DNA from: an uncultured Slackia sp. | GTDB taxonomy: Bacteria > Actinomycetota > Coriobacteriia > Coriobacteriales > Eggerthellaceae | DNA: 33,465 nt | Direction: 5' to 3' | NCBI GenBank assembly: GCA_934646845.1 | Contig: CAKUEV010000001.1 | Span: 1 to 33,465, forward strand | Shown here: in pieces, positions 15,947-23,757 of the stretch | Numbering within the stretch: position 1 is the stretch's first letter | Layout: each line of letters starts with the position of its first letter | Program-made: the position numbers and the translations under genes | The notes under the pieces: model-generated | The model's input: the letters and a program-made list of their open reading frames with translations, nothing else | Database searches by the model: none | Told to the model about the DNA's origin: nothing

Positions 15947-17008
15947 ATGGAAGAAATTTTGTGCGACATATCGGCGTTCCGCTTTCATCGGACCCCTCCG
16001 CAGGTTCTTATGCTCTGCCCGCCTTACCCCGATAGGGCATGTGACAGGAATCGTGCCGGGTTCAAAAACCACGTACTCACGCAAGAGGTGTTTGGCGAAC
16101 CCGTTCACCTTCTGACGCGCGATCGCAAACACCGATTGAATAATTCGAGCACGATATCGCACCTCGTCACGAACGAATTGCCGTCGGGATGCATACAGGA
16201 AACTGGTCTGGGAATCTCGACGACAAGTCCCCTTTATTCCTTGTTCAATCTCGCCGGACATATCAGCGAAGTTCATCTTGCAATGGCAATGTACGAATTC
16301 TGCGGCACATTTTCGGTTTTTCGACCGAGCCCGCTTATCGAGGCGCTCCTCGATCGAATCGATTGTTCCGAGCTGATTCCTCGTTCATTCGGGTGGCAAC
16401 GAATCAAAAGTCCCGCCGGCCGAAAGACCGACCTCTGGAAACGCGAACCGCTTGTCGAGATAAACGAACTGCAGCGATTCGCCGTCGAAATGAAAAGCAC
16501 CCGCGGCGGACGGCGGTTCGCACGTGCGGTGGAATACGTGACCGGAATTACGGCTTCGCCCTTCGAAGCGCAGGCCTCGATGCTGTTCGCGCTACCAAGA
16601 AGCAAAGGAGGCGAGGGCTTTTCGAACTTCGCCAACAACGAGAAGATTCCGCTTTCGAGAAACGCGAGGCGCATCTGCAGTAAAACCGCCTGCTACGCCG
16701 ACCTGCTCTTCGACGTCCCTGGAACGGCCAACCCGCTCATTATCGAGTGTCAAGGGAAGGTAGCCCACGACGATTACGCGGCGGCAATTTCCGATTCGGA
16801 CCGAATGGCTGCACTTCAGCAGATGGGCTTTATCGTTATGCCGCTCACCTACCGGCAAATCGCCGAGCGCGCCAATTTCGACGTGGTGCGCAGGATGGTC
16901 GCCAGGCAAATCGGAGTTACGTATCGAAACAAGAGCGCCGAAGAAACGCGGCGCGAAATAGATTTAAGGCGCAACATCTTCATCGACTGGGCGACCCTCG
17001 GGCAATAG
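15947..17008 (+). CDS. Nuclease-like protein (DUF559/Vsr-like fold), flanked by 153-bp elements
   Basis: A 353-residue protein, paralogous to 2519-3574. It opens DISAFRFHRTPP (7-18), has MAMYEFCGTFSVF (113-125), SPFEAQASMLF (204-214), then Asp252 in ADLLFDV and IIECQGKVAH (Glu267, Gln269, Lys271), then MGFIVMPLTYRQI. Glu...Asp...E-x-Q with a following Lys is a plausible PD-(D/E)XK variant, better preserved than in the paralogue. The N-terminal part resembles proteins often labelled AbiEi-like in Coriobacteriia, but I cannot confirm that. The ATG at 15947 lacks a strong ribosome site. One 153-bp element ends 72 bp upstream and another begins 40 bp downstream. Function unknown; defence or element-associated DNA processing is speculative. 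Confidence 0.75.
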   Translation: MEEILCDISAFRFHRTPPQVLMLCPPYPDRACDRNRAGFKNHVLTQEVFGEPVHLLTRDRKHRLNNSSTISHLVTNELPSGCIQETGLGISTTSPLYSLFNLAGHISEVHLAMAMYEFCGTFSVFRPSPLIEALLDRIDCSELIPRSFGWQRIKSPAGRKTDLWKREPLVEINELQRFAVEMKSTRGGRRFARAVEYVTGITASPFEAQASMLFALPRSKGGEGFSNFANNEKIPLSRNARRICSKTACYADLLFDVPGTANPLIIECQGKVAHDDYAAAISDSDRMAALQQMGFIVMPLTYRQIAERANFDVVRRMVARQIGVTYRNKSAEETRREIDLRRNIFIDWATLGQ

Positions 17009-17048
17009 CCCGAATGGCTCAACTGTGTCGCTCTGCGCCGAAATGCGG

Positions 17049-17201
17049 TTGCGTGAAAACGCGCGAAGTGCGTACCCTTGTCGGGCGCTTGAGGTAGTAA
17101 CAAACGCGCGCCGCCGCAAAACCCCAGGTCGCAAAAATTCAATCCTGGCGTCTCGCCCATTGTTTCCTTTACGGGTACGCACTTCGCGCGTTTTCATGCA
17201 A
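17049..17201. repeat. 153-bp inverted-repeat element, copy 2
   Basis: Arms 17049-17077 and 17173-17201 are reverse complements at 28 of 29 positions, the best-preserved pair of the family. The centre reads AAAACCCCAGGTCGC (17118-17132). It begins 40 bp after the nuclease-like gene's stop. Its length equals that of copies 1 and 3. Confidence 0.96.
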
Positions 17202-17372
17202 CGAGGCTCGTAACAATACTCGCATGTCGTAATCAACGCGCCACGTCCAGATAAGCCCAGCAAAAGAGCAGTATAAGGAGACAAACGAGCACGGCGAAGA
17301 CCTCGCCCTGAAGACAACCTTACTTTTTCCTTTCATGGGAGCACAGGAAGAGAAATAGCCGCAACGGCGTGC

Positions 17373-17497
17373 TAGAATCGAGCGCAACAGAGAGGGATTG
17401 GCCCTCCAAGACCGATTATCAAGGGTGATGGCTTACGGTCGTTGTTCTTTAGGGAACGCCAAACGAATAATACGATAAGGCCCTCAGGGCTTTATTT
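17373..17497 (+). ncRNA. Candidate small structured RNA or leader with terminator
   Basis: A -10-like TAGAAT (17373-17378) is followed by GAGGG/CCCTC (17392-17396 with 17402-17406), GACCG/CGGTC (17410-17414 with 17436-17440), and a terminator-like stem ending in TTTATTT (17476-17497). This predicts a ~110-nt RNA. It lies 120 bp before a methyltransferase gene, so it may be a cis-regulatory leader or a free RNA. No clear -35 box, and it fits no riboswitch consensus that I recognise. Confidence 0.35.
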
Positions 17498-17616
17498 CGT
17501 GTGGCACTTTTCCCGCCTGTTGAATCATATGAGCAAATACACGGCGGTTGTGGATGCGCCTTAATGCCAACATGCATGGCAATGCAGCCGCAGTTTTCAA
17601 AAGACAGGACTGAACA

Positions 17617-18336
17617 ATGAATTTCCCAAAAGCAAATAGCTTCCCCGCCAATCTCGTGCGCGAGAAAATCATGGGTCCCAACCCACTGAAAATTTGCGAA
17701 GAGCTCCTGAGTGAAGTGAATCTGGCGCCTGGTTCGGTCGTATGCGACCTTGGCTCGGGCACGGGCATCACAAGCGCAATGCTTGCGCGCGAGTACGGGT
17801 TCGACGTGTATGCCGTCGACCTGTGGAGCAACCCCGTCGAGAACCGTGCGTTCTTCGATGAGCTGGGTATTAGCGGCGAAACCATTCACCCCGTGAAAAC
17901 CGACGCCACGCAGGGACTGCCGTTTTCCGCTGAGTTTTTCGATGCGGTGGTGAGCATTGATTCATACAACTATTATGGCCGCGACCCGCACTATCTCGGC
18001 GAGAAGCTGCTGCCTTACGTAAAGCGAAACGGCATGCTCTACCTGGCAATTCCTGGCATGGTGCACGATTGCCACGACAACCTGCCGGCATGCCTGCTTG
18101 AGTCGTGGACGCCCGAGCAGCTCGACTATATGCACGATATCGCCTGGTGGCGAGCTATGATTTCGCAGACCGAAGAGGTCGAAATCATTGATATGCGCGC
18201 CATGGAGTGCACCGCTGAGGCATGGGCCGATTGGCTCGCGTGCGACAACCCGTACGCACAAGGCGATCGCGCGGCCATCGAAGCTGGCGCGCTCGAATAC
18301 GTGAATACGATTGCGGTCGTAATTCGCAAGCTGTAG
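17617..18336 (+). CDS. Class I SAM-dependent methyltransferase
   Basis: A 239-residue protein with the SAM-binding motif I VCDLGSGTG (42-50), acidic motif II VYAVDLWSN, and DATQGLPFSAEFFDAVVSID, the motif-III/IV region of Methyltransf_11/25-type enzymes. A later AIPGMVHDCHDNLP block follows the fifth strand. Small-molecule methyltransferases look like this; the acceptor cannot be read from sequence. The ATG at 17617 has only a weak AGGA upstream. A possible structured RNA with its own terminator lies 120 bp upstream, which could regulate it. No neighbouring gene suggests a pathway. Confidence 0.85.
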   Translation: MNFPKANSFPANLVREKIMGPNPLKICEELLSEVNLAPGSVVCDLGSGTGITSAMLAREYGFDVYAVDLWSNPVENRAFFDELGISGETIHPVKTDATQGLPFSAEFFDAVVSIDSYNYYGRDPHYLGEKLLPYVKRNGMLYLAIPGMVHDCHDNLPACLLESWTPEQLDYMHDIAWWRAMISQTEEVEIIDMRAMECTAEAWADWLACDNPYAQGDRAAIEAGALEYVNTIAVVIRKL

Positions 18337-18486
18337 GCGACAGAAAACAGCCGCCCACGACCGGTGTCAGAGCACGGCGGGCGAATCGAGTGTCCTGACG
18401 CGACGCTCGACCGACCATGCCGCAAGCGGAGGCCGGGCTGGCTCGATTCGACGCACGCCATTTGCCCTCGTCGCGACACGGCGCAA

Positions 18487-18523
18487 AGTGGGGCGCCCGG
18501 AGCTTTTGCCTGGACGCCCCACT
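18487..18523 (-). terminator. Candidate terminator of the metal ATPase gene
   Basis: AGTGGGGCG (18487-18495) pairs perfectly with CGCCCCACT (18515-18523). On the minus strand it follows the ATPase stop by 34 bp and is trailed by a short TTT only. Confidence 0.4.
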
Positions 18524-18556
18524 CCAGCTTGCAAGTCCGACTTCTGCGGCCTGGCT

Positions 18557-20485
18557 TTATCGCTTCGCCCAGCTCAGCAGAAACGCCGAGTTCACAATGA
18601 CGAACACGCTTCCGGCGTTGTGCACGAGCGCGCCGGAAACCGGGTCGAGCACGGCGATAAACGCGAGGATAATCGCCGTGAAGTTGAGCGTCATCGAAAA
18701 CGCAAGGTTCGCCTTGATGACGCGCATCATATGCCGCGCGAGGGCAACCAGGTGCGGCACCTCGGAGATGTCGCCGCTCACGATGGCGATGTCGGCGGCC
18801 TCGATAGCAATGTCGTTGCCCACGCCGCCGACGGCCACGCCCACGTACGCGCGCTTGAGCGCCGGCGCGTCGTTGATGCCGTCACCGACCATGGCGCAGT
18901 TCGCGCCCTCGGCTTCACAACGCTCGATGTAGCGCATCTTGTCCTCTGGCTTGCACGAAGCTACGAGTTCGTCGATGCCGACCATATTTGCCACAGTACG
19001 CGCGGCGGCCTCGTTGTCGCCGGTCAACAACACGGGCTCGATGCCCGTCTCGCGCAGCTCACGCACGATGCGCTTCGATTCGCGACGCACCGTGTCGGCC
19101 AGGGCAACCACGCCCGCAGCCGCGCAATCGACGGCGACGAACGCCACCGTGTCGCCCGAATCGCGCAGCGCCTCGATTTCCGAAATTCTCCACGCGGCCG
19201 GCCCAAGGCCCGCCTGTGCCATGAGCGCCTCGTTGCCAACAAGCACACGCTTACCTCCCACCAGGGCAGACACGCCAAGCCCAGGCTTCATGTCAAACTC
19301 GACCGGCTCGGCGGCGGCAATGCCTTCCGCCGCGGCGCTCGCGACGATTGCGCGACCCAACGGATGCTCGCTGCGCGCTTCGGCCGCCGCAACGAGTGCA
19401 TACAGTTCCTCGCGGGTGCGGCCCGTTTCCTCACACGGTACAATCGCCGCCACGCGCGGCTTGCCTTCGGTAATGGTACCCGTCTTGTCGAACGCGATAC
19501 GGCGCACTTTCGCCAACCGCTCGAGTGCATCGCCCTCTTTCACGAGAAAGCCGTGCTTGGTCGCGTTGCCGATGGCCGCGACGATCGCCGTGGGCGTGGC
19601 GAGCACAAGCGAGCACGGGCAGAACACGACAAGCACGGTGACAGCGCGCAGGATTTCGCCCGTGACCAGGTACACGCCCACAGCCGACGCAAGCGCGCCG
19701 ACCACGATCCACGTGGCCCAGCGGTCGGCAAGGCGCACGATTTTCGCCTTGCCGGCGTCGGCGCTCTGCACGAGGCGCGCCATACGTTGGATGAAGCTGT
19801 TCTGCCCCGCGCGCGTCGCACGCACGTCGATCGCGCCGAACTGGTTTGTCGTGCCCGACGCGACCTCGCTGCCCGGCTGCTTGTCGACGGGCATTGACTC
19901 GCCCGTGACCGCCGATTCGTCGATGCTCGTCGCGCCCGACACAACCACACCGTCGACCGGCACGGCCTCGCCCGGCAGCACGCGCACGATTTGGCCGAGT
20001 TCGACGTCGTCGGCGGCGATTTCTTCCTCTGCGCCGCCCGCGCGCACTACGCGAGCGGTGCGCGGCGTGAGCTCGACGAGCTTCTGAATGCCTCGCTGAG
20101 CGCGCGCCACCGTGAGTTCTTCGAGCAGACCGCCGAGCTGCATGATGACCGCGACCTCGCCTGCCGCGAAATACTGGCCGATGGCTAGCGACGCGATGAG
20201 CGCGATGGTCACGAGCAAATCGGCCTTAATGTCGAACTCAGCCGCAAGCGCGATAAGCGCCTCAACCATGATGGGCACGCCACACAGCAGCACTGCGATC
20301 CACGCCGGATCGACGGGCAGGCTGGGCATGCAAAAACTTGCGATAAGCGCGATTGCCGACACCACGATGAATGCGACGTCCTTCTTCGCGCCGCCCCATT
20401 CCAGCACTCGCTCAAGGGGCTCGAACAACGGTTTCAAGCTTTTCACGGTTTCCTCTTCCATAACACGCATTTCGCTATCGAACAT
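18557..20485 (-). CDS. Heavy-metal-translocating P1B-type ATPase
   Basis: A 642-residue membrane pump that exports a metal ion at the cost of ATP. Landmarks: actuator motif TGES (194-197), the metal-site motif CPC in a membrane helix (289-291), phosphorylation site DKTGT (333-337), SEHP (372-375) and hinge GDGINDAP (534-541). There is no N-terminal metal-binding domain and no CxxC. The last helix reads HNAGSVFVIVNSAFLL, which differs from the Asp-containing Zn/Cd type, so the metal is uncertain. The start is placed at ATG 20485, but it has no ribosome site and overlaps a palindrome at 20479-20493; ATGs at 20470 and 20461 are alternatives. Divergent from a TetR regulator, which probably represses it. 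Confidence 0.92.
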   Translation of the reverse strand: MFDSEMRVMEEETVKSLKPLFEPLERVLEWGGAKKDVAFIVVSAIALIASFCMPSLPVDPAWIAVLLCGVPIMVEALIALAAEFDIKADLLVTIALIASLAIGQYFAAGEVAVIMQLGGLLEELTVARAQRGIQKLVELTPRTARVVRAGGAEEEIAADDVELGQIVRVLPGEAVPVDGVVVSGATSIDESAVTGESMPVDKQPGSEVASGTTNQFGAIDVRATRAGQNSFIQRMARLVQSADAGKAKIVRLADRWATWIVVGALASAVGVYLVTGEILRAVTVLVVFCPCSLVLATPTAIVAAIGNATKHGFLVKEGDALERLAKVRRIAFDKTGTITEGKPRVAAIVPCEETGRTREELYALVAAAEARSEHPLGRAIVASAAAEGIAAAEPVEFDMKPGLGVSALVGGKRVLVGNEALMAQAGLGPAAWRISEIEALRDSGDTVAFVAVDCAAAGVVALADTVRRESKRIVRELRETGIEPVLLTGDNEAAARTVANMVGIDELVASCKPEDKMRYIERCEAEGANCAMVGDGINDAPALKRAYVGVAVGGVGNDIAIEAADIAIVSGDISEVPHLVALARHMMRVIKANLAFSMTLNFTAIILAFIAVLDPVSGALVHNAGSVFVIVNSAFLLSWAKR

Positions 20486-20493
20486 ATAGTTCG
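20479..20493. promoter_or_regulatory. Candidate TetR operator
   Basis: CGAAC-ATATA-GTTCG is a perfect 5-bp inverted repeat over 15 bp. It covers the annotated ATPase start and is followed at 20495-20500 by TATAAT, a -10 box for the plus-strand TetR gene. Occupation would cover both divergent promoters. Confidence 0.45.
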
Positions 20494-20587
20494 GTATAAT
20501 GCATGACGTTCAGAAGCGGCAACACGCAAGCCGCGCCGCATGGCAGATACCGAACACCTCAAAGCGATTGTGCAAAAGGAAACGAAT

Positions 20588-21136
20588 ATGGACCGACGTC
20601 AGAGAAAAACGCGCAAGGCCATCTACGACGCATTCGAGAGCCTAATGGCGAGCGAGCACTACAGCGCCGTGACCGTGGCCGAGATCATCGAGCGGGCCGA
20701 TATCGGGCGCTCAACGTTCTACGCGCATTTCGAGACGAAAGACGACCTACTGCGCGAGATGTGCCGCGAGATGTTCGATCACATCTTCGAAGGCGTGAAC
20801 GAATACTGCGTAACGCACCCAAACCTCGTGACCGAAAGCCTCGAGGGCAAGCTGGCGCATTTGCTCTACCACATGCGCGACACGCACAGCGGCGTGTGCG
20901 GCAAGCTCGTGCGCGAGGGCGAGCCGTATTTCACCAGGTATTTTGAGCAGCAACTCGATGTGCTCTTCGAGAAGAGCGGGCCCGTGCCGCCCGAAGGCAT
21001 GCCGGCGAGCCTGATGCGCGTGCTATGCGTGAGCTCGTTTTCGCACACGGTTTCGTGGTGGTTCGAACGCGGCGCACGCGAGGCGCCCGAGCAGGTCGCG
21101 GTGTGGTACGCGCAGGGCATGGGGCTCACGAAATAG
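20588..21136 (+). CDS. TetR/AcrR-family transcriptional regulator
   Basis: A 182-residue regulator. Residues 1-~55 are the TetR helix-turn-helix (TRKAIYDAFESLM ... VTVAEIIERADIGRSTFYAHFETKDDLL). The C-terminal part resembles the TetR_C domain with VCGKLVREGEPYF and a SFSHTVSWWFERGA stretch. ATG 20588 is chosen because AAAGGA lies 7 nt upstream (20575-20580); an in-frame ATG at 20540 has none. It is divergent from the metal ATPase with about 100 bp between, so it likely represses the pump and itself. The inducer, metal or other, is unknown. Confidence 0.9.
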   Translation: MDRRQRKTRKAIYDAFESLMASEHYSAVTVAEIIERADIGRSTFYAHFETKDDLLREMCREMFDHIFEGVNEYCVTHPNLVTESLEGKLAHLLYHMRDTHSGVCGKLVREGEPYFTRYFEQQLDVLFEKSGPVPPEGMPASLMRVLCVSSFSHTVSWWFERGAREAPEQVAVWYAQGMGLTK

Positions 21137-21150
21137 GCCCGAGGGGGCTT

Positions 21151-21303
21151 TTGCAGAAAAATGCGCGAAGTGCGTACCCTGCTTCGGATGTTGCACCATA
21201 TCACTATTCGCGTTCGATGCGCGACCTGGGGTTTATGATTGCAAAACGACCGTGCACCATCGAAAATCTCTTTAGGGTACGCACTTCGTGCATTTTCATG
21301 CAA
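21151..21303. repeat. 153-bp inverted-repeat element, copy 3
   Basis: Arms 21151-21180 and 21274-21303 are reverse complements at 27 of 30 positions. The central motif is on the opposite strand (GACCTGGGGTTT at about 21223-21234). It occupies the gap between the converging tetR-like and SulP genes, directly before their terminator. Confidence 0.95.
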
Positions 21304-21314
21304 AGCAGATAGAG

Positions 21315-21337
21315 AAAGGGGCCGCACGGGCCCCTTT
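21315..21337. terminator. Terminator between TetR and SulP genes
   Basis: AAAGGGGCC (21315-21323) pairs with GGCCCCTTT (21329-21337). It is 8 bp from the SulP stop on the minus strand, where a T-rich tract follows the stem. Confidence 0.75.
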
Positions 21338-21344
21338 CAACGTG

Positions 21345-23045
21345 TTATGCGGCTTTTTCGGTCTTGCCCGCGCCCTCGGCCTCAAGCAGCTCGCGCGCGT
21401 GGGCGATGGCGTCATCGATGTTCGGGCGGAAATGTTCCTCGCCCACTAGGTCGACGAAACCGGCACGACGCATGGTTTTCATGGGCTGCTCGTTGGCGTG
21501 GCTGAAAATGAGCTTCACGCCATTTTCCTCGCAGTAATCGTAGAGATTCTCAAGCGCGTTCATGCCCGACGAGTCGAGCGACGGTACGCCGCGCATGCGG
21601 ATGATCAGGTATTTCGTGAACTCCTTCACTGAAATATCGGTAATGCGGTCGGTCATGCCGAAGAACATGGGGCCGTTGATCTCGTACACGCGCACGCTCT
21701 TGGGCAGCTCGCGCAAATGCGTGACCTCGGAATCGGCGTCGCAGTAATACTGCCAGCCTTTGACCTCGGTTTCCTCGGAAACCATCTTCATGAACAGCAC
21801 CACGGTAATGAGCATGCCCACCGCGATGGCCGTCACCAGGTCAAACACGATGGTGAGCATGAACGTGAGCAGAAGCGTGGCCACCGCGCCCTTCGAAGCC
21901 GTGTGGCACAGGTGCGCGAAATTGCGCCATCCGCTCATGTTGTAAGCGACCTGCAGCAGAATGGCCGCGATGGTCGGCATGGGAATGAGCGCCGCGTACG
22001 GCATAAGGAACACAAGCACCACGAGCAAAACGAGCGCGTGCACCATGCCGGCAACCGGCGTGCGTCCACCGCTCTTCACATTGGCGGCCGTGCGCGCGAT
22101 GGCGCCCGTCGCGGGAATGCCGCCGAACAGCACCGAGCCCATGTTGCCCACACCCTGCGCCACAAGCTCCATGTTGCAGCGGTGGTGCGAGCTGATCATG
22201 GAGTCGGCGACCACGCACGAAAGCAGCGATTCGATGGCGGCCAGAATGGCGATGGTGATGCCGTTGGGAAGCTGGTCGCGCAGCAGCTCAATCGAAAGCT
22301 GCGGCACATGCAGCTCGGGCAAGCCTGCGTTGATGGTGTACAAATCGCCGATGGTGTTCACGTTCATGCCGAACAGGGGAACCATAACCATGCCAACGAT
22401 GACGGCGACAAGCGAGCTGGGAACCTTGGCGCCCAGCGTGCCCAGGCGCGGCCACAAAAACAGCACCGCGAGGCACACCGCGCCCACCACGAGCGCCTGC
22501 CAATTGAACGTGCCGAAATTCGCCACGAGCGCCGAAACCTTGTCAGCCGTCTCGACCGTCACCGTGCCAGTGGGATACGTGAGCCCGAAGAAATCTTTCA
22601 GCTGGCCAATGACGATGGTCACCGCGATGCCCGCCGTGAAGCCCGTGGTGATGGTGTATGGAACGAAGCGGATGATGGTGCCCAGCTTGAGCAGGCCCAT
22701 AACCACGAGCAGCACACCGGCAATGAGCGTCGCCGCGACGAGGCCATCGATGCCGTCGGTCGCGACGATGCCGGCAACAATGGTCGCGAACGCCGCCGTA
22801 GGGCCGGAGATTTGCACGCGCGAACCGCCAAGAAACGCGATAAGGAAGCCCGCGACGATAGCCGTGTACAAGCCCTGCTCGGGACCGACGCCTGACGCAA
22901 TCGCCAGCGCAATCGAAAGCGGCAACGCCACGATGGCGACCACGATGCCCGACACGATGTCGCGGGGAAGCTGCTCTTTGAGCTCCTCTTTGCTGGAATG
23001 CTTGATGATGCTGAACAGGATCGGTTTGATTTTGTCGCGCTGCAA
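21345..23045 (-). CDS. SulP-family anion transporter with STAS domain
   Basis: A 566-residue inner-membrane carrier. The N-terminal ~400 residues hold the multiple hydrophobic segments and the SulP signature (VALPLSIALAIASGVGPEQGLYTAIVAG and SGPTAAFATIVAG). The C-terminal ~110 residues are a cytoplasmic STAS domain (INGPMFFGMTDRI ... IIRMRGVPSLDSSGMNALENL). Relatives carry sulfate, bicarbonate or dicarboxylates; no carbonic anhydrase or assimilation gene is nearby, so the substrate is open. The start is TTG 23045 with GAGGA 11 nt upstream, a long but usable spacing. Confidence 0.92.
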   Translation of the reverse strand: MQRDKIKPILFSIIKHSSKEELKEQLPRDIVSGIVVAIVALPLSIALAIASGVGPEQGLYTAIVAGFLIAFLGGSRVQISGPTAAFATIVAGIVATDGIDGLVAATLIAGVLLVVMGLLKLGTIIRFVPYTITTGFTAGIAVTIVIGQLKDFFGLTYPTGTVTVETADKVSALVANFGTFNWQALVVGAVCLAVLFLWPRLGTLGAKVPSSLVAVIVGMVMVPLFGMNVNTIGDLYTINAGLPELHVPQLSIELLRDQLPNGITIAILAAIESLLSCVVADSMISSHHRCNMELVAQGVGNMGSVLFGGIPATGAIARTAANVKSGGRTPVAGMVHALVLLVVLVFLMPYAALIPMPTIAAILLQVAYNMSGWRNFAHLCHTASKGAVATLLLTFMLTIVFDLVTAIAVGMLITVVLFMKMVSEETEVKGWQYYCDADSEVTHLRELPKSVRVYEINGPMFFGMTDRITDISVKEFTKYLIIRMRGVPSLDSSGMNALENLYDYCEENGVKLIFSHANEQPMKTMRRAGFVDLVGEEHFRPNIDDAIAHARELLEAEGAGKTEKAA

Positions 23046-23757
23046 GGGCTCTCAATTCCTCTTCGTCGTACGTCGTTCGTGTCGCGCGCGTCGCCTGGGA
23101 GCAAAAGCCGCACTGCCAAGAAAACCCGACAGGGCCAAGCGGGCCGAGCAAAGGGCCTCCTGGCCAAGCGGCGACGTAGCCAGCAGGCCACTTTGCCCAA
23201 GTCGGTGCCCAGATGAAGGGCCGCCCCGAACAGGCAGCGCCCAAGCGAAGGCGCCCAACAAAGTGCGCCCCGGCAAAGGATTTCCTTCATAAGGAACGCC
23301 CAACTAGGCATTTCGCACGCGCATTCCCCATCCCGCATTTGGGACAGAAAAATTCCACCCAGGCAACCCCGGGTGGAATTTGAATTCTTCAGTTATCGCC
23401 AAAAGGCGCGTATGGGAGGGTTCGTATTGTAACGGCTCAGCAACGCGGCTGCTCACGCCACACAAAATCGCCAATGCCGCGGCACAACTTGCCCGCAAGC
23501 GAGCGCCAAGGCGAGGCAACAACCCGCCGAAAGACGAAAGCGACCCGAAGCGCAGCCGCGCTTGAGGAACACCAGATCGAACCTAAAGCGCGCCTGAGCT
23601 CGCCCACACCCGAACGCAACTGAACATCCGAAGCGCATTCAGGGTTCATTTATGGCGAGGTCTGTTTCCAAGACGCGTCCGCAGCCGACTTGAATCGAGA
23701 GCCGTCGCGCGCACGACGCACCCACGACGCACCCTTTTCCGAAGCGCGCCGCAAGCC
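23046..23757. other. Intergenic region with degenerate GCCCAAG repeats and a terminator
   Basis: About 710 bp between SulP and prfC. From 23125 to 23310 the motif GCCCAAG/GGCCAAGCGG recurs at least five times with spacing of 20-60 bp. Short frames through it are Gly/Pro/Trp- or Arg-rich and look like repeat translations. The stretch 23382-23757 has no convincing gene. Confidence 0.5.
23350..23381 (-). terminator. Rho-independent terminator downstream of prfC
   Basis: AAATTCCACCC (23350-23360) pairs perfectly with GGGTGGAATTT (23371-23381). On the minus strand the stem is followed by TTTTTC, giving a strong terminator, though 377 bp beyond the prfC stop. Confidence 0.8.

Noticed and set aside
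15596..16276. 226-codon minus-strand frame covering element copy 1
   Set aside because: It passes straight through the inverted-repeat element (both arms translated) and is antisense to the nuclease-like gene.
15722..17201. Classical composite transposon or IS
   Set aside because: No transposase is encoded, and the element interiors differ from copy to copy, unlike IS ends.
17169..17387. 72-codon minus-strand frame ending HENARSAYP
   Set aside because: Its end is the arm of element copy 2, and it has no ribosome site; judged to be an element artefact.
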